Part shown: positions 1 through 6,203 of the stretch, piece after piece
Layout: each line of letters opens with the position of its first letter
How positions within the stretch are numbered: position 1 is the first letter of the stretch
Assembly: GCA_902797495.1 (NCBI GenBank)
Contig: CADBTH010000168.1
Span: forward strand, 1-11,524
Origin: an uncultured Ruminococcus sp.
Lineage (GTDB): Bacteria > Bacillota > Clostridia > Oscillospirales > CAG-272
DNA: 11,524 bases
Direction: 5' to 3'
The notes under the pieces: model-generated
What the model saw: only the letters and a program-made list of their open reading frames with translations
Told to the model about the DNA's origin: nothing
Databases searched by the model: none
Translations under genes and position numbers: made by a program

Positions 1-594
1 CACGAAGCTGTCCGAGAGCCCGAGCTCCGCTCTGACTCTCTCTCTTGAAGCCGCGTCGTACGAGAACTTCTCAAGGTCGATGGCGTTAGGGATGATGAAA
101 TATCTTTTTCCGTCAGGTCTGAAACTTTTGCCGTACATGACCTCTGCCGACTTCTTTCCGCAGGCGGCGAGGCACGTCGCGTATCTTCCGTTCAGTATCC
201 TGCCCGATATGCGGCGCAGCTTTAGGTACGCGCTGTCCGCCGGGTACGCCGAGTGCATATGGGCGATCCTCACCGGCACTCCGAACTTCTTTGCGACGGA
301 GAGCGCGACGTAGGAGGTCTCGTTGTCGTGGACGTGTATCGCGCCGTACTTTTCGCATGAGAGGATCTCACCGAGGCGCGCTCTGTATTCCCCGACTCCT
401 TCCGACTTGAGGGGCAGGAAAAAAACTCTTGCGCCGAGCGCCTTCATTTTTTCGCCGACCGAGCCGACCCTGCCCGACGTGAGCGCGATATCGAAGGAGA
501 TCTTTTCGCGGTCGATATTTGAAAAGTAATTCAGTACGACCGCGGGGATACCGCCGAAGTCGGCGTCGGATAAAATATGGAGCACTCTGACCAT
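1..594 (-). CDS. GT4-family glycosyltransferase, EpsF-like (N-terminal part, cut by window edge)
   Basis: This is the first 198 residues of a GT4 (GT-B fold) glycosyltransferase that probably adds a sugar to a lipid-linked surface glycan at the inner face of the membrane. The protein opens with MVRVLHILSDADFGGIP, matching the N-terminal strand and glycine loop of EpsF-like enzymes (usually RVLHxL...GGAE). It continues with IHVHDNETS near residue 80, GVPVRIAHMHS near 100 and IPNAIDLEKF near 175, all landmarks of the N-terminal domain. The C-terminal nucleotide-sugar domain with the EX7E motif lies outside the window, so the donor cannot be judged. The start is ATG 7 bases after the stop of the preceding GT2 gene, with AAGGAAG inside that gene's end as ribosome binding site. 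It is the last visible gene of the glycan operon. The acceptor and sugar are unknown. Confidence 0.88.
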   Translation of the reverse strand, partial: MVRVLHILSDADFGGIPAVVLNYFSNIDREKISFDIALTSGRVGSVGEKMKALGARVFFLPLKSEGVGEYRARLGEILSCEKYGAIHVHDNETSYVALSVAKKFGVPVRIAHMHSAYPADSAYLKLRRISGRILNGRYATCLAACGKKSAEVMYGKSFRPDGKRYFIIPNAIDLEKFSYDAASRERVRAELGLSDSFV

Positions 595-601
595 TCGGGC
601 G

Positions 602-1561
602 TTACTTCCTTCTGTAGTATAATGAGGCGGCAATCGATGCCGCGCCGACTCCGAGAGTCTTTGCGAGGGCGTACAGACCGCGCCCCTTCGCGCCGCGCGA
701 CTTCAGGAGCCATACGACTCCCTTCAGTCTGTCCCGCACCGCCTTCCTGTCCTCTTTTTTGAGGGCGGCGAAGTCGAGGACGGCGACTCCCGTCTCGTAA
801 GCCATGAACGAGTTGAAATACTCTTCCCTCGCGCTCTGCGGCCGCCTTGCGGAATATCTCTCCACCGTGCCGAGAAGGCATTCGAGCTGAGGGAGGGCGA
901 AGAGGTCGGTGTTCGACCCTTTTCGTTTCTGTCTGTATCTGTAGTAGGGAGACGGGCAGTACGCGAAGGTCTTCGCGCACGCGAGCACGCGGCAGACGAA
1001 ATCGATGTCCTCGACGTACTCTCCCTCTCTGAATCTTATTTTATTTTCTTCTATAAACGAGCGTTTTACCGCCTTCGTGCAGGCGCTCCCGGGAAACTTC
1101 GGGCAGGAGGCGAGGAACGAAAGCACCTCGTCCGCGCTCTTGCCGTCGATCGCCGCGGCGCTGTATCCGTCGTCCATCGGCTCGCGCTTTCCGTCCGGAT
1201 AAAACTTCTCAGCCTCGAGGAATACGACGTCGGGATATCCCGTCTGCGCGATCTTTTCTTCTATCTTCCGGATCGCCTCGGGATACACCGCGTCGTCCGA
1301 GTCGACGAAGAGGACGTAGTCTCCGAGGGCGTTATCGAGTCCCGTGTTCCTTGCCGCGGCGGAACCTCCGTTTTCGCGGTGTATCGCGCGGACTCTGCCG
1401 TCCGAGCGCGCGGCGCCGTCGCAGATCGCTCCGGAGGAGTCCGTCGAGCCGTCGTCGACGAGTACGACCTCAAAGTCTCCGTCGTACGAGAGCACGCTCC
1501 CGAGGCACTCCTCAAGGTACTCTTCGACGTTATATACGGGTATTATCACCGTGAACTTCAT
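602..1561 (-). CDS. GT2-family glycosyltransferase
   Basis: A 319-residue GT2 (GT-A fold) glycosyltransferase, predicted to transfer a sugar from a nucleotide donor onto the growing lipid-linked glycan. The family signatures are visible: TVIIPVYNVEEYLEECL at residues 4-20, VDDGSTDSS at 35-43 for nucleotide binding, NGGSAAARNTGL at 64-75, VDSDD at 86-90 (the metal-binding DXD-type motif) and EDIDF at 184-188, the usual position of the catalytic base. YYRYRQKRKGS at 206-216 is also typical of bacterial capsule and EPS GT2 enzymes. No clear membrane helix follows, only a mildly hydrophobic C-terminal end (GVGAASIAASLYY). It begins one base after the upstream GT4 stop, with GAGG about 9 bases before the ATG, so translation is probably coupled. 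The substrate cannot be assigned from sequence. Confidence 0.93.
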   Translation of the reverse strand: MKFTVIIPVYNVEEYLEECLGSVLSYDGDFEVVLVDDGSTDSSGAICDGAARSDGRVRAIHRENGGSAAARNTGLDNALGDYVLFVDSDDAVYPEAIRKIEEKIAQTGYPDVVFLEAEKFYPDGKREPMDDGYSAAAIDGKSADEVLSFLASCPKFPGSACTKAVKRSFIEENKIRFREGEYVEDIDFVCRVLACAKTFAYCPSPYYRYRQKRKGSNTDLFALPQLECLLGTVERYSARRPQSAREEYFNSFMAYETGVAVLDFAALKKEDRKAVRDRLKGVVWLLKSRGAKGRGLYALAKTLGVGAASIAASLYYRRK

Positions 1562-1562
1562 A

Positions 1563-2663
1563 TCAGTTATCCTCGTACAGACCGATGACGGTCCGGTCGA
1601 TCCGCTCGCTGTCGTACTTCGACACGTCGGCGCTCTCAGCCGCCCTCCGTCTTTCGTCCGAAGTCTTCCTCGCTTCGGCTATCGCCTCAGCTATCGCCTC
1701 CGCATCTCCCGGCGGACACATTATATCCGACGCCGCGTTGAAGAGGTCGCGGCATCCGCGCACGTCCGTGACGATACACGGAAGTCCCGCCGCCTTCGCT
1801 TCCATGAGCGAGACCGGAAGCCCCTCTCTGTGGGACGGGTGGACGAAGAGGTCGCAGCACTTGTATAGTTGCGCCGTGTCGTCCCTCTGACCGAGAAGAA
1901 GCACTCTTCCCGAGAGACCGAGCGCTTCGATCTTCTCTTCGAGCGCGCCCCTCAGCGCTCCCTCTCCGGCGACGGCGTAACAGATATCGCCGTCCTTCAG
2001 CCTTGAGAGCGCGTCGATGACCGAGGCGTGATCCTTGTTTTCGTTAAGCTCTCCGACCGAGAGCATAAGATACGCGTTCTCCGGAATACCGAGTTCCCTT
2101 CTCTTTTCTTTGACGTCGACGGAAGTGTTTTTGAAGTGATCCGTATCTATCCCGACGCCGGGAACGTACTCTACTCTGCAGGAGAACTTCCTCTTTGCAA
2201 ATTCATAGTCCTCGCGGTTTATCGTCACGAGCGTATCCGTTCTCCTCGCCGAGAGCTTTTCCGCGGGGTAAAAGATCAGTCTGTTCTTCATTGGACATCC
2301 GCGGTAGAAGTGGAAGCCGTGAGCGGTGTAAAAGACTCTCAGACCGCGCTTTCTCATCTTCCTGCACGCCGCCCTCGCAATGAATCCCGCGATCGGCGTG
2401 TGGCAGTGGACGATATCGTAGCCGCCCTCTGCGACCGCCTCTCTTATCTGCTTTATCGCGCGAAGGTTGCCGCGTTTGAACACGCTTCTCCCGCAGTCGA
2501 TATCGATGACGCGGTAACCGTTCCTGCGGTAGAAATCGGGAACGGGGTACTCTTTCGTATTGCAGGCGAGGTCGACCGTGTGTCCCGCCGCCGTCAGCTT
2601 TCCTATGACGCTCTCAAAGAAGCGCATCGTCATGCCGACCGTCGTTATATACAGTATCTTCAT
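1563..2663 (-). CDS. GT4-family glycosyltransferase, EpsD/PglA-like
   Basis: A 366-residue GT4 glycosyltransferase. The N-terminal domain has MKILYITTVGMTMRFFE, then DIVHCHTPIAGF at 83-94 and YTAHGFHFYRG at 112-122, a segment typical of EpsD/CapM/PglA-like enzymes that act early in lipid-linked glycan assembly. The C-terminal domain shows LSVGELNENKDH at 201-212, VAGEGALR at 231-238, and HREGLPVSLMEAKAAGLP at 279-295, where E280 and E288 form the EX7E motif that binds the donor sugar. The chosen ATG overlaps the acetyltransferase stop as ATGA. The same frame stays open another 97 codons upstream, but that stretch is arginine-rich shadow of the acetyltransferase. Its place directly after the phosphoglycosyl transferase and acetyltransferase suggests it adds the second sugar, as PglA does in Campylobacter; this is inference. 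Confidence 0.93.
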   Translation of the reverse strand: MKILYITTVGMTMRFFESVIGKLTAAGHTVDLACNTKEYPVPDFYRRNGYRVIDIDCGRSVFKRGNLRAIKQIREAVAEGGYDIVHCHTPIAGFIARAACRKMRKRGLRVFYTAHGFHFYRGCPMKNRLIFYPAEKLSARRTDTLVTINREDYEFAKRKFSCRVEYVPGVGIDTDHFKNTSVDVKEKRRELGIPENAYLMLSVGELNENKDHASVIDALSRLKDGDICYAVAGEGALRGALEEKIEALGLSGRVLLLGQRDDTAQLYKCCDLFVHPSHREGLPVSLMEAKAAGLPCIVTDVRGCRDLFNAASDIMCPPGDAEAIAEAIAEARKTSDERRRAAESADVSKYDSERIDRTVIGLYEDN

Positions 2664-3265
2664 TTTATCTTCTTCGCCGGCACGCCGACGTACGTTCCGC
2701 TCTCTTTGATATCGCTCACGACCGCCGCTCCCGCGCCTATCCTGCATCCGGCGCAGACGGAGACGTTGTTGACGATCGCCGCCCCCGCGCCGATGAAGAC
2801 CCCGTCGCCCACAGTAACCGTGCCGGCGACTCTCGCGCCGACGGCGACGTGAACGATGTCTCCTATTCTGCAGTCGTGGTCGACGGAGGCGCACGTGTTG
2901 ACGATGACTCCCTCTCCGAGAACGGCTCCCGTCATGACGACGGCTCCCGGGCATATGACCGAGCCGCGCCCGATCGAAGCGGACGGGGACACGACCGCCG
3001 ACGGGTGGATGAGGGTCGCGATATTCGCTCCGAGCCCTTCGGCGTAGTCAAGGAGCACCTTTCTCGTATTATTGTTACCGACGGCGATAATGACGTCGTA
3101 CTCGCGCGTCCAATAAGCGAGGTCGGAGACCCTGCCCGAGACTTTGACTTCGGGAAGGTCCGCGTCGTCGATAAAAATGATCTCTTCGTATCCGTTCGTC
3201 TTTGCGATCTCGGCGCACACTCTCCCGTGTCCGCCCGCTCCGACGACGGCAAGTTTCTTATTCAT
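2660..3265 (-). CDS. Sugar O/N-acetyltransferase, PglD/EpsM/NeuD-like left-handed beta-helix
   Basis: A 201-residue acyltransferase of the PglD/NeuD/EpsM group. Family members typically move acetyl from acetyl-CoA to the 4-amino group of a UDP-4-amino-6-deoxysugar. Residues 1-60 form a small Rossmann-like sugar-nucleotide domain beginning KLAVVGAGGHGRV. From about residue 85 the protein is a run of hexapeptide repeats (HPSAVVSPSASIGRGSVICPG and onward) forming the left-handed beta-helix. H130 in SVDHDCRIG aligns with the catalytic base of Campylobacter PglD (NTSSxxxHEC in that family). The C-terminal VGVPAKKIK is the usual end of this family. The start codon overlaps the sugar transferase stop (ATGA) and its own stop overlaps the next start in the same way, so it sits in a translationally coupled block. 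The exact substrate is inferred. Confidence 0.92.
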   Translation of the reverse strand: MNKKLAVVGAGGHGRVCAEIAKTNGYEEIIFIDDADLPEVKVSGRVSDLAYWTREYDVIIAVGNNNTRKVLLDYAEGLGANIATLIHPSAVVSPSASIGRGSVICPGAVVMTGAVLGEGVIVNTCASVDHDCRIGDIVHVAVGARVAGTVTVGDGVFIGAGAAIVNNVSVCAGCRIGAGAAVVSDIKESGTYVGVPAKKIK

Positions 3266-3909
3266 TTCGCACTCTTCTCCGTTTCCGCGTCGCGGCTTCC
3301 TGTGAATTTCGCCGCCGTCGCGTGCTCTCCGTCGGTGACGCCCTGCCTGAATATGACCGCCTTCACCGTGTCGGCGACGATACGCGCGTCGGTTTTGAAA
3401 GAAATATGTTCTACGTAGTAAAGGTCGTATGCGAACTTTTCGTCCCAGTCGAGGTCGTTCCTGCCGTGCACCTGCGCGTAGCCGGTCAGCCCCGGCATGA
3501 CGTCGTGCCTCCTTCTCTGAAGCTCGGTGTACCTCGGAAGGTACTCGACGAGAAGAGGACGAGGCCCGACGAGAGACATATCCCCCTTCAACACGTTTAT
3601 GAGCTCGGGCAGCTCGTCGAGGGACGAGGCGCGAAGAGCCCGCCCGTATTTCGTCATCCTCTCTTCGTCGGGAAGCAGCTTTCCGTCTCCGTCGCGCCCG
3701 TTCGTCATCGTGCGGAACTTGATGAGAGTGAAGATCTTCTCGCGCCCGTTTTTGTCCTTCTTGCCCGGTCTCTTCTGGAGGAAGAACGGGTTACCGCGAA
3801 GGACTGCGGCTCCGAGGAGCGCGAGGATCAGATAAACTGGTATCAGTAAGATCAGGGCGACGAACGATATCGCGATATCGAGCGCCCTCTTTACAAACTT
3901 TACGTACAT
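3262..3909 (-). CDS. Phosphoglycosyl transferase (bacterial sugar transferase, PglC/EpsL-like)
   Basis: A 215-residue monotopic phosphoglycosyl transferase. It moves a phospho-sugar from a UDP-sugar to undecaprenyl phosphate, the committed membrane step of glycan assembly. One hydrophobic segment (about residues 12-37) contains the helix-breaking proline at 24 (LLIPVYL) expected of the re-entrant hairpin that embeds such enzymes in the inner leaflet. Then come FFLQKRPGK (42-50), LIKFRTM (62-68), SSLDELPELINVLKGDMSLVGPRP (95-118) with the catalytic Asp-Glu pair at 98-99, and PGLTGYAQVHGRNDL. The length fits the short PglC class without the extra membrane domain of WbaP. The ATG has CGGAG 8 bases upstream, and its end overlaps the acetyltransferase start. 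Flanking aminotransferase and acetyltransferase genes suggest an acetamido-sugar substrate of the bacillosamine type. Confidence 0.95.
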   Translation of the reverse strand: MYVKFVKRALDIAISFVALILLIPVYLILALLGAAVLRGNPFFLQKRPGKKDKNGREKIFTLIKFRTMTNGRDGDGKLLPDEERMTKYGRALRASSLDELPELINVLKGDMSLVGPRPLLVEYLPRYTELQRRRHDVMPGLTGYAQVHGRNDLDWDEKFAYDLYYVEHISFKTDARIVADTVKAVIFRQGVTDGEHATAAKFTGSRDAETEKSAK

Positions 3910-3922
3910 TTACGATTCTCCG

Positions 3923-5116
3923 TCATCCGAAGCACTTTGCGACGACGTCGATTATCCTGTCCTGCTCGTCCTCCGTCATCTTGACGTCGCTCGGCAGGCA
4001 GACTCCGCGCGCGAAGATATCCTCGCTGACCGCGCCTTCAACGACCGCGCAGTCTCTGTAGACGGGCTGAATGTGCATCGGCTTCCAGATCGGTCTCGCC
4101 TCGGCGTTGTTCGCCGCGAGAGCTTCGATGATCTCCGTGGGGCAGGTCTTTCCGCTCACCTTTTCGTACGTGACGTCCCTTCCGTTCCTCGTCTGAGGAG
4201 CCATGAAGTCACGGTCTACCGTGGCGCAGGAGAACCAGAAGTTCGGCTCGCTCCGCGCTCCGTCGTAAGGATTCATTTCGAGAGGAAGCCCCGCGAATCC
4301 CTTTTTATATCTTTCGTAGATATTCTTTTTCTTTTCGATATGCTCGGCGAGGTACGGTATCTGTCCTCTGATGACTCCGGCGACGACGTTGCTCATGCGG
4401 TAGTTGTAGCCGTAAGTCTCGTGCTCGTACCACTGCGCCGCCTCGCGGCTCTGGGTCGAGAGCTTTCGCGCGAGGTCTGCATCCTCGTCCGAATCCGTGA
4501 CGAGAGCGCCGCCGCTGCTTCCGGTTATTATCTTGTTTCCGTTGAAGGAGATCGCAGAGGCGTCGCCGAAGCTGCCCGCCATCGCGCCCTCGAAGAGCGA
4601 GCCGAGCGCCTCCGCCGCGTCCTCGATGAAGGCCGCGCCGTGACGGCGGCAGATCTCTTTTATCTCCTTAAGCTTTCCGGGGGTCCCGAAGAGGTCGACC
4701 GCGACGACGTGACGTACGTCGGGGTATTTTTCAAAAGCCTCCTCGAGGAGCTCAGGATCCATATTCCACGTATCGCGCTCGGAGTCGATGAGTATCGGTA
4801 CGCCTCCCTCGTATACGACGGGATTGACCGTCGCGGCGAAGGTCAGAGTCGGGCAGAAGACTCTCGTACCGCGCGTGATCCCGGAGAGCTTCATCGCGAG
4901 ATGGAGTGCGGCGGTGCCGGTCGAGAGCGCGACCGCGCGGCGTCGCCCGGTGAGGCGCGCCACCTCGCGCTCGACTTCGTCGATATTCTCGCCGAGCGTG
5001 CTCATCCAGTTGCTCTCGTAAGCCGCGGTCATATATTTCAGTTCGTCTCCGTGCATTGTGGGGGATGCGAGATAGATTCTTTTAGCAAAGGGATTAATAT
5101 CGTTTACGTCGTACAT
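3923..5116 (-). CDS. DegT/DnrJ/EryC1/StrS-family PLP-dependent sugar aminotransferase
   Basis: A 397-residue nucleotide-sugar aminotransferase of fold type I. It would convert a UDP-4-keto-6-deoxysugar into the 4-amino sugar using PLP and usually glutamate. Visible landmarks are NWMSTLGENIDEVE (36-49), STGTAALHLAM (65-75) binding the PLP phosphate, FCPTLTFAATVNPV (87-100), VVAVDLFGTP (137-146), FIEDAAEALGS (163-173) with D166 facing the pyridine nitrogen, and SFNGNKIITGSSGG (190-203) with K195 as Schiff-base lysine. The end fits the family (ARPIWKPMHIQPVY, then GVCLPSD). GGGGAGAT lies about 7 bases before the ATG; the gap from the Wzz gene is 27 bases. Next to a PglC-like and a PglD-like gene it is best read as a PglE/EpsN counterpart. 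The 4,6-dehydratase that would supply its substrate is not in the window. Confidence 0.95.
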   Translation of the reverse strand: MYDVNDINPFAKRIYLASPTMHGDELKYMTAAYESNWMSTLGENIDEVEREVARLTGRRRAVALSTGTAALHLAMKLSGITRGTRVFCPTLTFAATVNPVVYEGGVPILIDSERDTWNMDPELLEEAFEKYPDVRHVVAVDLFGTPGKLKEIKEICRRHGAAFIEDAAEALGSLFEGAMAGSFGDASAISFNGNKIITGSSGGALVTDSDEDADLARKLSTQSREAAQWYEHETYGYNYRMSNVVAGVIRGQIPYLAEHIEKKKNIYERYKKGFAGLPLEMNPYDGARSEPNFWFSCATVDRDFMAPQTRNGRDVTYEKVSGKTCPTEIIEALAANNAEARPIWKPMHIQPVYRDCAVVEGAVSEDIFARGVCLPSDVKMTEDEQDRIIDVVAKCFG

Positions 5117-5143
5117 CTTTATCTCCCCGCCCTCGGGCGTTTT

Positions 5144-5956
5144 TTATTTATTCTGCGGACCTGTCTTTTCCGCGCGTCTTTTCTGCGAAGCCGCGTCGCT
5201 TCTTCCGTAGGAGTAATATCCGTCGTCCGACGATTTCTTCGTCATATCGGGGATCACTCCGACGACGGGGATGCCGTAGCGATCTTCAAGCCCCTCTTCG
5301 CTCTTGACGTTGTCGTCGAAGAGCTGCCTTGCAACTATGTATCCAAGCATGAGCACCGCGCCGATGAGCGCGCCGACGACCGTGTACTTCGTGTAGCTCG
5401 GGCTGTGGCGCATATCGGGCATCTGGGTCGTGTCGACGATCTTCATGGAGCTGCCGACGATGATCTCGGACATACAGTCGGGGGATATCGTCTCGAGCGC
5501 CGCCGAGATATTGTAAGCCTCCTCGGGGCTGTCTGCCGTGACGTAGACGGCGATGATCTCCGTGTCGTCCTGAGGCTGGGTCGACACCATCTCGGACAGG
5601 TCTCTGTAGGTGTAGTCCTCTCCGAGAGATTCCGCCGCCTTCATCAGCACCGTGTTGCCGGTCAGGATCTTCGAGTAAGTTCTGACCAGCTCCTGGGACG
5701 CGAGGATATCGGAGTTCGTCAGCGAGTCGGTGTTCGGCTGCTTCGACTGCTTGTTGTTGACGTAGGCGGTGAAATGCGCCTGATAGGTCGGGTGAACGAA
5801 GAAGCGCGCGACGCAAAGCGCCGCGGCGGCGGCGACGAGAAGAGCTATTGCGATCATCCACCATTTCCTCAATACAGTCTTTACGAGCGAGGCGACGTCC
5901 ACTCCGCCGCGGTCGACGTTTTTGTCACTTGCGAATCTGTTTTCCTGAGCGTCCAT
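5144..5956 (-). CDS. Wzz/YveK-type polysaccharide chain-length or co-polymerase protein
   Basis: A 270-residue membrane protein of the Wzz/CapA/EpsA family, which sets polymer length during export of polysaccharide. It has a short cytoplasmic start (VDVASLVKTVLRKWWM), membrane segment 1 at about 33-51, an extracytoplasmic helical region with the expected YQAHFTAYV and SQELVRTYSKIL, a proline-bearing stretch before membrane segment 2 (MPDMRHSPSY, 179-188), and segment 2 at about 191-208. The cytoplasmic tail has LEDRYGIPVVGVIPDM, as in Gram-positive members, where it contacts the partner tyrosine kinase. No kinase gene follows. Instead the tail carries YYSYG at 247-251. Start 5956 is chosen for its GGAG 6 bases upstream and the promoter just before it; the frame remains open far upstream but only as antisense of other genes. 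It is the first gene of the glycan operon. Confidence 0.9.
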   Translation of the reverse strand: MDAQENRFASDKNVDRGGVDVASLVKTVLRKWWMIAIALLVAAAAALCVARFFVHPTYQAHFTAYVNNKQSKQPNTDSLTNSDILASQELVRTYSKILTGNTVLMKAAESLGEDYTYRDLSEMVSTQPQDDTEIIAVYVTADSPEEAYNISAALETISPDCMSEIIVGSSMKIVDTTQMPDMRHSPSYTKYTVVGALIGAVLMLGYIVARQLFDDNVKSEEGLEDRYGIPVVGVIPDMTKKSSDDGYYSYGRSDAASQKRRAEKTGPQNK

Positions 5957-5992
5957 TTTGATCTCCAAGAAGATATAATAATTTATACTTAC

Positions 5993-6021
5993 ATTATAAT
6001 ACAATTTTAACAAAAAAGCAA
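5993..6021 (-). promoter_or_regulatory. Sigma-70-type promoter of the glycan operon
   Basis: Reading the minus strand, TTGCTT (6021-6016) is followed by a 17-base spacer and a perfect TATAAT (5998-5993). The start of transcription should lie near 5986, giving a leader of about 30 bases with GGAG before the Wzz ATG at 5956. The -10 box is consensus and the -35 box matches only TTG. The surrounding AT-rich stretch contrasts with the GC-rich genes. Confidence 0.6.
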
Positions 6022-6041
6022 CTTTAATTATAAATAATAAT

Positions 6042-6073
6042 AAAAAACCGGGCGGGGTCGGATAGAGCCCGCC
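6042..6073 (-). terminator. Rho-independent terminator-like hairpin facing the glycan operon
   Basis: On the minus strand GGCGGG (6073-6068) pairs with CCCGCC (6056-6051) around an 11-base loop, followed by CGG and six T residues (6047-6042). It would stop transcripts entering from the right just before the glycan promoter. A second small stem, CGCC-GAAA-GGCG (6081-6070), shares the same GGCG bases, so the two stems exclude each other, as in an attenuator. No promoter upstream on this strand was recognised, so insulation is the simpler reading. Confidence 0.45.
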
Positions 6074-6087
6074 TTTCGGCGTTAAGA

Positions 6088-6147
6088 TTCTTCTCATTGA
6101 AGAAAAAATGAAATTTCTTTTCGCATTTTTCAATAAAAAATCAATGA
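6088..6147. promoter_or_regulatory. AT-rich inverted repeats between divergent operons (possible operator)
   Basis: The 247-base gap between the two divergent operons contains several short inverted repeats: TTCTTC-tcatt-GAAGAA (6088-6104), ATTTTT-caata-AAAAAT (6125-6141), and TCATTGA (6094-6100) mirrored by TCAATGA (6141-6147). They lie upstream of both the glycan promoter and the response-regulator gene, where a shared regulator could bind. Short repeats are expected by chance in AT-rich DNA, so this is a weak call. A -10-like TAGAAT at 6176-6181 has no good -35 partner, so the promoter of the plus-strand operon is unresolved. Confidence 0.25.
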
Positions 6148-6203
6148 AACCGTTCCATAATCGAGGAAAATAAGTTAGAATATGAGAAACGGAGGTGGAG
6201 ACG

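Noticed and set aside
1681..1712. Short tandem repeat (CTATCGCCTC-type, twice)
   Set aside because: It encodes the AEAIAEAIAEA helix common in the C-terminal region of GT4 enzymes, so it is explained by protein sequence.
2028..2852. A 274-codon plus-strand frame
   Set aside because: It is antisense to the GT4 and acetyltransferase genes, which are well supported.
2664..2954. A 97-codon upstream extension of the EpsD/PglA-like glycosyltransferase
   Set aside because: It lies inside the acetyltransferase gene in another frame and is Arg-rich; MKILYITT at 2663 is the natural GT4 start and overlaps the previous stop as ATGA.
4073..6010. A 645-codon open frame on the plus strand
   Set aside because: It is antisense to the aminotransferase and Wzz genes, whose proteins have clear family motifs. 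Its translation is rich in Arg, Val and Asp with no recognisable motif, and long shadow frames are expected in this GC-rich DNA.
6195..6203. GTG at 6195 as start of the response regulator
   Set aside because: This codon overlaps the GGAGG ribosome binding site at 6191-6195. ATG at 6204 is correctly spaced and begins the usual MKILL of a receiver.
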